A DNA stretch of 16,451 bases from DATARH01 sp036273175 (lineage in GTDB: Bacteria > Pseudomonadota > Alphaproteobacteria > ATCC43930 > CGMCC-115725). The notes beneath the pieces were generated by a model that ran no database searches, had not been told where the DNA came from, and saw only the letters and a list, made by a program, of their open reading frames with translations. Where the stretch lies: assembly GCA_036273175.1 (NCBI GenBank), contig DASUIE010000317.1, forward strand, positions 1 through 16,451, in the 5' to 3' direction. This document shows, in pieces, positions 7,906-14,099 of this stretch. Numbering within the stretch: the first letter of the stretch is position 1; the number at the start of each line of letters is the position of its first letter. The position numbers were made by a program, and so were the translations under genes.

Positions 7906-8520
7906 CTAATAGAGGCGTGTGCGGTAATTTTCCTCCAACACCCGCTCGGCTTCCTTGGGCTCGACCCGTTGGCCGATCTGGTCGGCGATCACGATTCCGA
8001 GCGACGGGAAGGCTGTACGCGCCACGTGCTTTTCCGGGTTCCACAGGTCGGAGCGGATCAGCGCCTTGCCGCAGTGGAAATAAACCTCGTCCGCCGTCAC
8101 CAGGATGCCGCTGCGCGGCAGCTTGCCATTGACCTCGGTCGAAGCGAGCAGCTCGGGGTCGGTCGTGATCTGCGCCCGGCCGTTGACGCGCAGCGTCTCG
8201 CGGATCCCGGGGACCAAGAAAATAAGCCCGACTTGCGGATGCTGCAGGATGTTGCCGATCGTGTCGACGCGGTTGTTGCCGAGCCGGTCGGGGATCAGCA
8301 GCGTCTGGTCGTCGACGACCGTGACGAAACCGGGGCCGTCGCCTTTCGGAGAGGCGTCGCAGCGCCCCTCGGCGTCGCAGGTCGCCATCACCAGAAACGG
8401 CGACATCGCGATAAAGGCGCGCGAATGCTTTTCGAGCCGGGGCAGCTGCTTCTTGATAACCCGCTCCGACGGCTCGCCGTAAATTTCGCGGATTTCGCGG
8501 ATGTCCTCGACGATCGACAC
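7906..8520 (-). CDS. Pyridoxamine-5'-phosphate-oxidase-family FMN protein (MSMEG_1061-like)
   Basis: This 204-residue split-barrel flavoprotein begins SIVEDIREIREIYGEPSER and contains the FMN-binding barrel segments SPFLVMATCDAEGRCDASPK (40-59), GFVTVVDDQTLLIPDRLGNN (64-83), VGLIFLVPGIRETLRVNGRA (97-116) and a late HCGKALIRSDLWNP. The whole architecture resembles the MSMEG_1061-type PPOX subgroup of small general flavin reductases or oxidases. GTG at 8520 is chosen as start because GAGGAGG lies 5 nt upstream (8526-8532) and conserved sequence begins there. A longer in-frame reading to 8835 is open, but it would cross the divergent crotonase gene. It is the first gene of the six-gene minus-strand run and probably the promoter-proximal one. 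The redox partner and substrate are unknown. Confidence 0.86.
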   Translation of the reverse strand: MSIVEDIREIREIYGEPSERVIKKQLPRLEKHSRAFIAMSPFLVMATCDAEGRCDASPKGDGPGFVTVVDDQTLLIPDRLGNNRVDTIGNILQHPQVGLIFLVPGIRETLRVNGRAQITTDPELLASTEVNGKLPRSGILVTADEVYFHCGKALIRSDLWNPEKHVARTAFPSLGIVIADQIGQRVEPKEAERVLEENYRTRLY

Positions 8521-8525
8521 GCTCG

Positions 8526-8532
8526 CCTCCTC
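8526..8532 (-). promoter_or_regulatory. Shine-Dalgarno deciding the GTG start of the PPOX-type gene
   Basis: The minus strand reads GAGGAGG followed by CGAGC and then GTG (8520-8518). This near-perfect anti-16S match at 5-nt spacing favours the 204-residue protein over longer in-frame readings. The remaining 58-bp divergent spacer up to 8578 shows no convincing -35/-10 pair on either strand. Confidence 0.75.
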
Positions 8533-8578
8533 ATAGGTCTGCGGCCTAGTATGCACGAGCGAGGGATGAGGGGCCAGA

Positions 8579-9355
8579 ATGGCGGTCGATGTTGAGCGCG
8601 TGACGCGGCCCGAAGGCGGTTTCATCGCGCGTGTCACGATCGCCAACGAGCGCCGCCTCAACAGCCTCAACCGCGCGTTGATGGGCGAGTTTCTCGCCGC
8701 GATGGCGGCGCTCGCGGCGGAACCGGGTTTGCGCCTCGCGATCCTGACCGGCGCCGGCGGCCGCGCCTTTGTCGGCGGCGCCGATATCGACGAGCTGGCC
8801 GGGCTCGACCGCGCCAGCGCGCGCGACTTCATCACCCTCGTCCATCGCTGCTGCGATTCGTGCCGCCGGCTGCCGGTGCCGGCGATCGCGCGGATCGAGG
8901 GCTACGCGCTCGGCGCCGGGCTGGAGCTCGCCGCCGCCTGCGACCTGCGGGTCGCCAGCCCGGACTCGCATTTCGGCATGCCCGAGGTGCGCATCGGCAT
9001 CCCGTCGGTGGTCGAGGCGGCGCTGCTGCCGCGGCTGGTCGGCGCCGGCCGCGCCCGCAACCTGGTGCTGACCGGCGAGACGATCGACGCGCCGACCGCG
9101 CTCGCCTGGGGACTCGTCGACGCGGTCGGCGACCCGGACGCGGAGGTCGAGCGGCTGGCCGCGCCGATCCTCGATTCCGGACCGCACGCGATCCGCATCC
9201 AGAAGGCGCTGGTGCTCGACTGGGAGGACGCGCCCTCGACCGGCGCGGCGGTCCAGCGCGGCATCGACCGCTTTGTCGAGGCCTACGACACCGACGAGCC
9301 GCACCGCATGGCCGCCGCGCGGCTCGCCGCGATGCGCGCGCGAAAGCCCCGGTGA
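8579..9355 (+). CDS. Enoyl-CoA hydratase/isomerase family protein (crotonase)
   Basis: This 258-residue crotonase-fold protein probably hydrates a 2-enoyl-CoA in fatty-acid or branched-chain/aromatic acid breakdown. Oxyanion-hole segments are visible at AFVGGADIDEL (63-73) and EGYALGAGLELAAACDLRVA (107-126). Two acidic residues spaced by 20, Glu116 in GAGLELA and Glu136 in FGMPE, match the catalytic pair of rat mitochondrial enoyl-CoA hydratase, which supports hydratase rather than only isomerase activity. A GAGGGG run lies 5 nt before the ATG. The gene diverges from the six-gene minus operon and overlaps radC by one base (TGATG), so the two share at least translation. The acyl chain preferred is unknown. 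Confidence 0.92.
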   Translation: MAVDVERVTRPEGGFIARVTIANERRLNSLNRALMGEFLAAMAALAAEPGLRLAILTGAGGRAFVGGADIDELAGLDRASARDFITLVHRCCDSCRRLPVPAIARIEGYALGAGLELAAACDLRVASPDSHFGMPEVRIGIPSVVEAALLPRLVGAGRARNLVLTGETIDAPTALAWGLVDAVGDPDAEVERLAAPILDSGPHAIRIQKALVLDWEDAPSTGAAVQRGIDRFVEAYDTDEPHRMAAARLAAMRARKPR

Positions 9356-10080
9356 TGCCGGCCCGGCGCGTCAACGGCGGCAACGGGATGGCGGATTTCT
9401 CGGCCGCGCCGCCGCATTTCCTCGGCCATCGCGCGCGGCTGCGGCAGCGCCTGATCGCCGGCGGCGCCGACACGCTGCCCGATTACGAATTGATGGAGGT
9501 GCTGCTTTTCGCCGGCAACCCCCGCGGCGACACCAAGCCGCTCGCCAAGGATCTGATCGACCGGTTCGGCAGCTTTGCCGAGGCGCTGAGCGCCGATGCC
9601 GACGATTTGCTGAGCGTGCCCGGGCTCGGCGAGGCCGGGGTCGCGGCGCTCAAATCGGTGCGCGAGGCGGCGCTGCGCCTCGCCCGCGCCGAGCTGCAAA
9701 CCCGCCCGGTGCTGGGTTCCTGGGACAAGCTCATCGATTACTGCAAGGCGACGATCGCCTACGGCAAGGTCGAGGAGTTCCACCTCCTGTTCCTCGACCG
9801 CAAGAACATGCTGATCGCCCATGAGCGCCAGCAGCGCGGCACGGTCGACCACACGCCGGTCTATCCGCGCGAGGTCGTCAAGCGCGCGCTCGACCTCGGC
9901 GCCTCGGCCCTCATTCTCGTGCACAACCATCCGTCGGGCGACCCGACACCGTCAAAAGCGGATGTCGCGATGACCCGCGACATCGTCAAGGCGGCCTCGC
10001 CCCTCGGCGTCACCGTGCACGACCATCTGGTGATCGGCCGCGGCCGCCACGCCAGCCTGCGCGACCTGGGGCTTATATAG
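9355..10080 (+). CDS. radC: RadC family JAB/MPN-domain protein (DNA repair-associated)
   Basis: This 241-residue RadC homologue has an N-terminal UPF0758-like region (LGHRARLRQRL, DYELMEVLLFAG), a helix-hairpin-helix segment (LLSVPGLGEAGVAALKS) and a C-terminal JAB/MPN metal site. The site consists of a Glu in VEEFHLLFLD and the HNHPSGDPTPSKAD motif (HxH, Ser, distal Asp). RadC was named for a repair phenotype that was later disputed, and its biochemical role is still unsettled. The ATG at 9355 overlaps the crotonase stop as TGATG, and the second in-frame ATG at 9388 (MADFSAAPP) is a credible alternative giving 230 residues. All metal-ligand positions expected for a JAMM motif are present. 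The frame is open further upstream inside the crotonase gene, but that part is not RadC-like. Confidence 0.93.
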   Translation: MPARRVNGGNGMADFSAAPPHFLGHRARLRQRLIAGGADTLPDYELMEVLLFAGNPRGDTKPLAKDLIDRFGSFAEALSADADDLLSVPGLGEAGVAALKSVREAALRLARAELQTRPVLGSWDKLIDYCKATIAYGKVEEFHLLFLDRKNMLIAHERQQRGTVDHTPVYPREVVKRALDLGASALILVHNHPSGDPTPSKADVAMTRDIVKAASPLGVTVHDHLVIGRGRHASLRDLGLI

Positions 10081-10084
10081 CGGA

Positions 10085-10369
10085 TCAGGCGCCGGTCGGC
10101 TCCAGCTTCAGGTGCCGTTCGATCCGCCGGATCCGCTGTTCCAGCTCGCCGTAGAGTATCCCGTGGCCGACGACGGTCGAATGGTACTCCGTTACCGTGG
10201 CGCGGAGGTCAGCCACGCTCGCGGCGAGATCGTCGACCCGTCGATTGAGACCATCGATGCTACGGTTGATATGGCCGAACTCGTCGCTGTGCGAGCGCAC
10301 GGTCTGCGCCACTTCGCTGAGGAGCTGATACACCGCCCCGATATCGGCCCCGTTTCCGCTTTGCGCCAC
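10085..10369 (-). CDS. Small coiled-coil protein of unknown function
   Basis: The function is not recognised. The 94-residue, probably cytoplasmic protein has a central heptad-like coiled coil (roughly 30-60: INRSIDGLNRRVDDLAASV and continuing ADLRATVTEY). A more specific C-terminal segment follows, HSTVVGHGILYGELEQRIRR, then IERHLKLEP. It has no signal peptide or membrane segment. A GTG start at 10369 is chosen because GGGAG lies about 7 nt upstream. The gene ends 4 nt from the convergent radC stop and follows the thioesterase gene by 54 bp on the same strand. The charged, regular heptads favour an oligomeric scaffold or DNA/partner-binding role, but that is inference. Confidence 0.7.
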   Translation of the reverse strand: MAQSGNGADIGAVYQLLSEVAQTVRSHSDEFGHINRSIDGLNRRVDDLAASVADLRATVTEYHSTVVGHGILYGELEQRIRRIERHLKLEPTGA

Positions 10370-10423
10370 GCTTCGGCTCCCAACTTCCGCGGCCGCGACG
10401 ATACTCCGAGCCCGGTCGCGCTG

Positions 10424-10837
10424 CTACCCCTTCCGCGCCAGCCGCGCCATGAAGCGGTCGCGATCGATGACCGTGCGCTCGTGGAAGCCCTCTCCGATCG
10501 CGTCGGCCTCGTCGCGGCAGGCGGCCTTGAAGCGCAGAGTCCGCCCCTCGATCGACACCAGCTCGACCTCCGCCGTCACCTTCATGCCGATCGGCGTCGC
10601 CGCGGTGTGCGTCATCTCGACCCGCGTGCCGACCGTACGCTGGTCCGGCCCGAGATAAGGCGCGAGCGCGGCAACGCAGGTCCATTCGACGAGCGCGATC
10701 ATCTGCGCCGTCGCGAAGACCGGCGGCATCTCGGTCGCCGGGTCGAAGATCGCGGCCTGGGCCGGCACCGCCAACGCCGCAGTGACGGTGAGGGTCCGGC
10801 CGTGCCGCAGCCCCGGTTTCAGCTCGTCGAGGGTCAT
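10424..10837 (-). CDS. FlK-like hotdog thioesterase
   Basis: This 137-residue single-hotdog protein resembles the fluoroacetyl-CoA thioesterase FlK of Streptomyces cattleya along its length. Aligned from memory, the FlK catalytic residues Thr42, Glu50, His76 and Arg120 correspond to Thr43 (VFAT), Glu51 (VEWTC), His77 (THTAATP) and Arg121 (HER), and the oxyanion-side Gly69 corresponds to Gly70. The protein should hydrolyse a short acyl-CoA in the cytoplasm. The two Phe of FlK that gate the fluorinated substrate (33 and 36) correspond here to Ala34 and Met37, so fluoroacetyl-CoA specificity is doubtful. The ATG overlaps the stop of the LVIVD-repeat gene as ATGA, which suggests coupled translation. 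The family call is firm; the substrate is open. Confidence 0.85.
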   Translation of the reverse strand: MTLDELKPGLRHGRTLTVTAALAVPAQAAIFDPATEMPPVFATAQMIALVEWTCVAALAPYLGPDQRTVGTRVEMTHTAATPIGMKVTAEVELVSIEGRTLRFKAACRDEADAIGEGFHERTVIDRDRFMARLARKG

Positions 10838-12060
10838 CCCTTGTACTGCAGGATCGTCAGCCCGGTATTGACGTCGGTCAGGTACATCAGCCCGTCCGGC
10901 GCGACGTAGACGTCATTGGATTGGATCACCCGCGGCCGGTTCGGGCGCGGATCGACCATCCGCTCCGGCGCCGGCGGGACGAAATGCGCGACCTCCTTGG
11001 GCTGGAACGCGTCGCGTATGTCGAAGACGCGAACCCCGGCATTCTGGTAGGTGCCGAAGATCAGCTCCGACGACTGCAGCGAGCCCGGCCGGTTCTCGTG
11101 CAGGTTATGCGGCCCGAATTTCGCGCCCTTCTTGCAGTACGCGATCTCCGCCGGGGTCGGCAGCGTCGCGATCGTCACCGGATTCGTCGGGTCGCGCACA
11201 TCCAGCACCCAGCAGCGCTGAATGCCGTTGGCGCAATCGTCGAGATTGCCCTCGTCGGCATAGACCGCGAGCCCGCGATCCGGCAGCGGCAGCGGCGTGT
11301 GCGTGCCGCCGCCGAAAGGCGGGCTCCAGTTGCGGTGACTGAGCAGCTTTGGCGCGGTCGGGTCCGACACGTCGAGGATCGTCATCCCGCCGTCGCGCCA
11401 CGCCGCATAGGCGAAGTTTCCGGCGACGATCGCGTGGTGCAGCGCATAGCGCTTGCCCTTTGGCCAGCTCGGCGTCTCCCCGGCCCCGGCGTTCATCCCC
11501 GGCAGCCAGAACCGGCCCACCACCTCGGGCTTCTCCGGGTTCCGCATGTCGATGACCGCGAGCACGTGGTCGGTGAAGCCTTGCCAGTGACACGAGGCAT
11601 AGGCATAGCGCCCGCCGACATACCAGAGCCGGTGCAGCCCGAGCCCATCGACCGGCATGAAGGCGATCTCGCGCGGCTCGGCCGGCTTTGAGATGTCGAA
11701 CACGCGCAGCCCGGCGGTGAACTCCTTGTCGCGCTTGGTGAAGGAATCGGTGATCGACGATTTGAAATAGTCGTTCGGGTCGGCATAGCCCTGCATGACC
11801 CAGATGTTCGGCGAGTTCACCGTCAGCAGCAAATCGCCGTGCGTCTGCAGGTGAAACGCGCGCGTGTTCGGCGGCGCCGCGAAGAATCCCCTGGTCACCG
11901 GCTTCCGTGCATCGCGGACATCCACGACGGTGAACCCGTCGCTGAACATGTGGCCGATATAGGCGTGCCCCCTGTGCACCATGATCTGCACGCAGTCGCC
12001 GTGGCCGTCGAGCTCGTTATGGCTGACGAAGTCGATGTTGCGGGCCGAATCCGGGGTCAT
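10834..12060 (-). CDS. LVIVD-repeat beta-propeller protein
   Basis: This 408-residue protein is built from repeated beta blades containing the LVIVD-type signature D(V/I)xxPxxP. The blades are VVDVRDARKP (46-54), VFDISKPAEP (120-129), VIDMRNPEKP (169-178), ILDVSDPTAP (228-237), VLDVRDPTNP (285-294), VFDIRDAFQP (345-354) and a last partial one at TGLTILQYKG. Conserved His and Asp/Glu stretches outside the blades (SHNELDGHGD, LHHAIVAG, HNLHENRPG) may form a shared central site. No signal peptide is seen, so a cytoplasmic location is likely, unusual for LVIVD proteins that are often secreted. The start ATG at 12060 is preferred over a longer reading because GAGGGAG lies 6 nt upstream. The protein is probably a scaffold or an uncharacterised enzyme; its biochemical role is unknown. 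It is co-directional and overlapping with the FlK-like thioesterase. Confidence 0.85.
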   Translation of the reverse strand: MTPDSARNIDFVSHNELDGHGDCVQIMVHRGHAYIGHMFSDGFTVVDVRDARKPVTRGFFAAPPNTRAFHLQTHGDLLLTVNSPNIWVMQGYADPNDYFKSSITDSFTKRDKEFTAGLRVFDISKPAEPREIAFMPVDGLGLHRLWYVGGRYAYASCHWQGFTDHVLAVIDMRNPEKPEVVGRFWLPGMNAGAGETPSWPKGKRYALHHAIVAGNFAYAAWRDGGMTILDVSDPTAPKLLSHRNWSPPFGGGTHTPLPLPDRGLAVYADEGNLDDCANGIQRCWVLDVRDPTNPVTIATLPTPAEIAYCKKGAKFGPHNLHENRPGSLQSSELIFGTYQNAGVRVFDIRDAFQPKEVAHFVPPAPERMVDPRPNRPRVIQSNDVYVAPDGLMYLTDVNTGLTILQYKG

Positions 12061-12066
12061 CGGGCA

Positions 12067-12073
12067 CTCCCTC
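12067..12073 (-). promoter_or_regulatory. Shine-Dalgarno for the LVIVD-repeat gene
   Basis: The minus strand reads GAGGGAG, 6 nt before the ATG at 12060. It selects this start over the in-frame start at 12099, whose extra 13 residues look unlike a family N-terminus. Confidence 0.65.
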
Positions 12074-12092
12074 GCGGTCTTCGCCCCCTCCC

Positions 12093-12422
12093 AAAGCACG
12101 CGCGCGCGGCGGCGTCAACGCGCCCGAGCGCGGCGCGCCGCCGGCGCTGCTCGACATCGCCTGCGGCACCGGCAATCAGCTCGCCGCCAACCGCGCCCCC
12201 GCGCCCGGGGCGCGGATGGTCGGGATCGACGGTTCGCTGCGTCAGGCCCGGCCCAAGGCAACCGGCATCGCGTGGTTGCAGGCTGAAGCCGCCGCCCTGC
12301 CGCTGGCCTCCGCGCGGATCGATTTCGCGAGCCGGATCGAGCGCGATCTCGGCCAAGCGGGGGTGGGGCTGGCGCGGCCCGACCATCTTTGCTTTGCTAC
12401 CGTTCGAGGCGACAAGCCCTGA
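12093..12422 (+). pseudogene. Relic of a SAM-dependent methyltransferase, internally deleted
   Basis: An open plus-strand reading (codon phase of 12147) translates to recognisable class-I methyltransferase pieces. These are motif I ALLDIACGTGNQLAAN (12144-12191), then GARMVGIDGSLRQARPKATG (12207-12266) and WLQAEAAALPLASARIDFAS. The sequence then jumps to what looks like the extreme C-terminus (RIERDLGQAGVGLARPDHL, then CFATVRGDKP) and ends at TGA (12420-12422). About 110 codons survive of a family normally over 200. No ATG, GTG or TTG precedes motif I in this frame, and the N-terminal helix and the core after motif III are missing. The reading therefore looks like a decayed gene in which the deletion kept phase. 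It lies between the divergent LVIVD gene and the ICL-family gene, filling the otherwise gene-free 377-bp gap. Confidence 0.72.
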
Positions 12423-12437
12423 CGTAAGGAGAACGAC

Positions 12438-13304
12438 ATGACCCAGGCGGCACGGTTTCGCGAGCTGCTCCGGCGCGATGGCATGGTCGTCGCGCCCGGC
12501 GCCTATGACTGCATCACCGCGCGGACGATCGCGCGCGCCGGGTTCGACTGCGTCTACATGACCGGCGCCGGCACCGCGGCGACGCTCGGCTATCCCGATT
12601 TCGGCCTCGTCACGATGACCGAGATGGTCGACAACGCCGCCCGCATCGCCGCCGCGGTCGAGGTGCCGGTGATCGCCGACGCCGATACCGGCTACGGCAA
12701 CGAGCTCAACACGGTGCGCACCGTGCGCGAATACGAGGCGCGCGGAGTCGCCGGCATCCATATCGAGGACCAGGGCTTTCCGAAGAAATGCGGCCATCTC
12801 GACGACAAGGAGATCGTGCCGCGCGAGGAATGGCTCGCCAAGATCCGCGCCGCCGCCTCGGCCCGCCGCAGCCCGGACTTCACGATCATCGCCCGCACCG
12901 ACTCCCGCGCCGTGACCGGCTTCGACGAGGCGATCGCCCGCGCCAACCTCGCCCTCGCCGCCGGAGCAGACATGGTGTTTGTCGAGGCGCCGCAGACGGT
13001 CGAGGAAGTCGCCGCGGTGCCCCGCCTCGTCGGCGGCCCGTGCCTCCTCAATGTCGTGCGCGGCGGCAAGACCCCCGACCTCGACCTCGGCGAGGCCGAG
13101 CGCATGGGCTACAAGCTGGCGATCGTCCCCGGCCTCCTCATCAAGACCGTCGTCGGCATCTGCGAGCAGGCCCTCGCCGAGCTCAAATCGACCGGCCGCC
13201 ACCCGCCGTTGCCAAAGGAGATGACCGTCCGCGAAGTCTTCCAGCTTTCCGGCGCCGACGAGTGGGACGCGCTGCGCACGGCCTTCCGCGACGCCGCCGA
13301 GTAG
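12438..13304 (+). CDS. Isocitrate lyase/PEP mutase family protein with KKCGH loop (methylisocitrate lyase / oxaloacetate decarboxylase-like)
   Basis: This 288-residue TIM-barrel lyase of the ICL superfamily shows MTGAGTAATLGYPDFGL (41-57), metal-binding DADTGYGN (81-88; Asp81 and Asp83), IEDQGFPKKCGHLDDKEIV (109-127) and ARTDSRAVTGFDEA (152-165). The KKCGH loop carries the catalytic Cys of isocitrate and methylisocitrate lyases. The length is that of PrpB, carboxyPEP mutase-like and oxaloacetate decarboxylase-like members, which are hard to separate by eye, so no gene symbol is given. AAGGAG lies 6 nt before the ATG at 12438. The downstream genes encode a PAQR-type membrane protein and an organic-acid type MHS transporter on the same strand. 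Cleavage of a transported carboxylate is a plausible but unproven link. Confidence 0.92.
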   Translation: MTQAARFRELLRRDGMVVAPGAYDCITARTIARAGFDCVYMTGAGTAATLGYPDFGLVTMTEMVDNAARIAAAVEVPVIADADTGYGNELNTVRTVREYEARGVAGIHIEDQGFPKKCGHLDDKEIVPREEWLAKIRAAASARRSPDFTIIARTDSRAVTGFDEAIARANLALAAGADMVFVEAPQTVEEVAAVPRLVGGPCLLNVVRGGKTPDLDLGEAERMGYKLAIVPGLLIKTVVGICEQALAELKSTGRHPPLPKEMTVREVFQLSGADEWDALRTAFRDAAE

Positions 13305-13398
13305 CTCGACACCGGCGCCGCCGCGCTATTTCCTCCCGGAGGACATCGCCGCCGATCGCCGGGTTCACCTCGCGGCGCTCGCGCTGTGCGGCGTCGGC

Positions 13399-13971
13399 GT
13401 GCCGTGGCTGCTCGCGGCCGCGTGGCGGCCGGCCGCGAGCACGACCTTTATCGCGTGCGTCGTCTACGCGGCGACGCTGGTCAATCTCTTCGTCTGCTCG
13501 ACCGCGTTCTATCACATCAGGCTGCCGATCGAGCGGCGCCGGCTCCGCCAGCTCGACCACGCCGCGATCTTCCTCCTGATCGCCGGAACCTACACGCCGT
13601 TCACGGTAGTGCTGCTGCACGGTCCCGGGGCCGCCGGCCTCACCGCGCTCGTCTGGTCCGGCGCGGTCGCCGGCGCCATCTACAAGCTGGCCCGGCCGCC
13701 GACCTTCCCAGGGTTTTCGCGGACCGGGTATCTGCTGATCGGCGGGACGACGCTCGCCGGGCTCGGCCCGGTGCTGGCGGCGGTCGACCCGGCCTCGCTG
13801 ATGCTGATCGTCGCGGGTCTCGCGATCATCATCGCCGGCGCGGCGGTTCGCGTGCGCCGCGCGCTGCGCTATCGCAACACGATCTGGCACGTCATGGTCG
13901 TCGCCGGCGCGCTCTGCCACTACCTCGCCATCCTGCACGGCGTCGTGCTGGCCCGGGACCTGCCACACTGA
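13399..13971 (+). CDS. PAQR / hemolysin III-family membrane protein, start uncertain
   Basis: This multi-pass membrane protein of the hemolysin III/PAQR (YqfA-like) family has conserved polar residues in STAFYH (Ser35, His39), LDHAAIFLLIAGTYTPF (Asp53, His54), IWHVMVV (His164) and CHYLAI (His174). They form the family's proposed metal-hydrolase-like site. Hydrophobic segments are at about 16-36, 56-74, 80-95, 110-128, 135-150 and 163-183. The first possible start downstream of the previous gene is GTG at 13399, without a Shine-Dalgarno and inside what should be the first transmembrane helix. The same frame is open upstream and encodes a family-like N-terminus, PRYFLPEDIAADRRVHLAAL (13321-13380), but has no ATG, GTG or TTG back to the stop at 13222. 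The start is therefore either non-canonical or lost. The product should be about 220 residues. Confidence 0.75.
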   Translation: MPWLLAAAWRPAASTTFIACVVYAATLVNLFVCSTAFYHIRLPIERRRLRQLDHAAIFLLIAGTYTPFTVVLLHGPGAAGLTALVWSGAVAGAIYKLARPPTFPGFSRTGYLLIGGTTLAGLGPVLAAVDPASLMLIVAGLAIIIAGAAVRVRRALRYRNTIWHVMVVAGALCHYLAILHGVVLARDLPH

Positions 13972-14002
13972 CTGGCAAGATGACCCCGCGGCCCCCCGAA
14001 GC

Positions 14003-14060
14003 GGTTGTCCACTTCCGGGCAGTTCTCGCCGCGACCGACTGATCCACCCACCGGACAACC
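14003..14060. repeat. 8-bp inverted repeat upstream of the MHS transporter gene
   Basis: GGTTGTCC at 14003-14010 is exactly inverted as GGACAACC at 14053-14060, with 42 bp between the arms, in the 128-bp gap before the transporter. It could be a pair of operator half-sites for a looping or dimeric regulator, or chance in GC-rich DNA. No regulator gene is adjacent. Confidence 0.35.
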
Positions 14061-14085
14061 CCCCGCCGCAACCGTTTGTCATTCC

Positions 14086-14091
14086 AGGAGG
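14086..14091 (+). promoter_or_regulatory. Shine-Dalgarno deciding the start of the MHS transporter
   Basis: AGGAGG lies 8 nt before the ATG at 14100. It favours that start over an in-frame TTG at 14076 that would add eight residues and place the site inside the gene. Confidence 0.75.
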
Positions 14092-14099
14092 GAACTGGA

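Noticed and set aside
8521..8835. N-terminal extension of the PPOX-type protein to 8835
   Set aside because: The added residues are unlike the family, cross the divergent crotonase gene, and ignore the strong Shine-Dalgarno at 8526-8532.
10388..10397. CGCGGCCGCG palindrome between the coiled-coil and thioesterase genes
   Set aside because: Such palindromes are frequent by chance in DNA of this composition. No flanking stem plus T-run makes it a terminator.
10424..10837. A fluoroacetate-resistance function for the FlK-like protein
   Set aside because: The gating Phe residues are not conserved, and no fluorinase or other organofluorine gene is nearby, so only a general thioesterase call is justified.
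12057..13202. Minus-strand 381-codon frame opposite the KKCGH lyase
   Set aside because: It is composed of low-complexity Gly/Ala/Asp/Arg text mirrored from the lyase codons. The plus strand has the Shine-Dalgarno and all lyase motifs.
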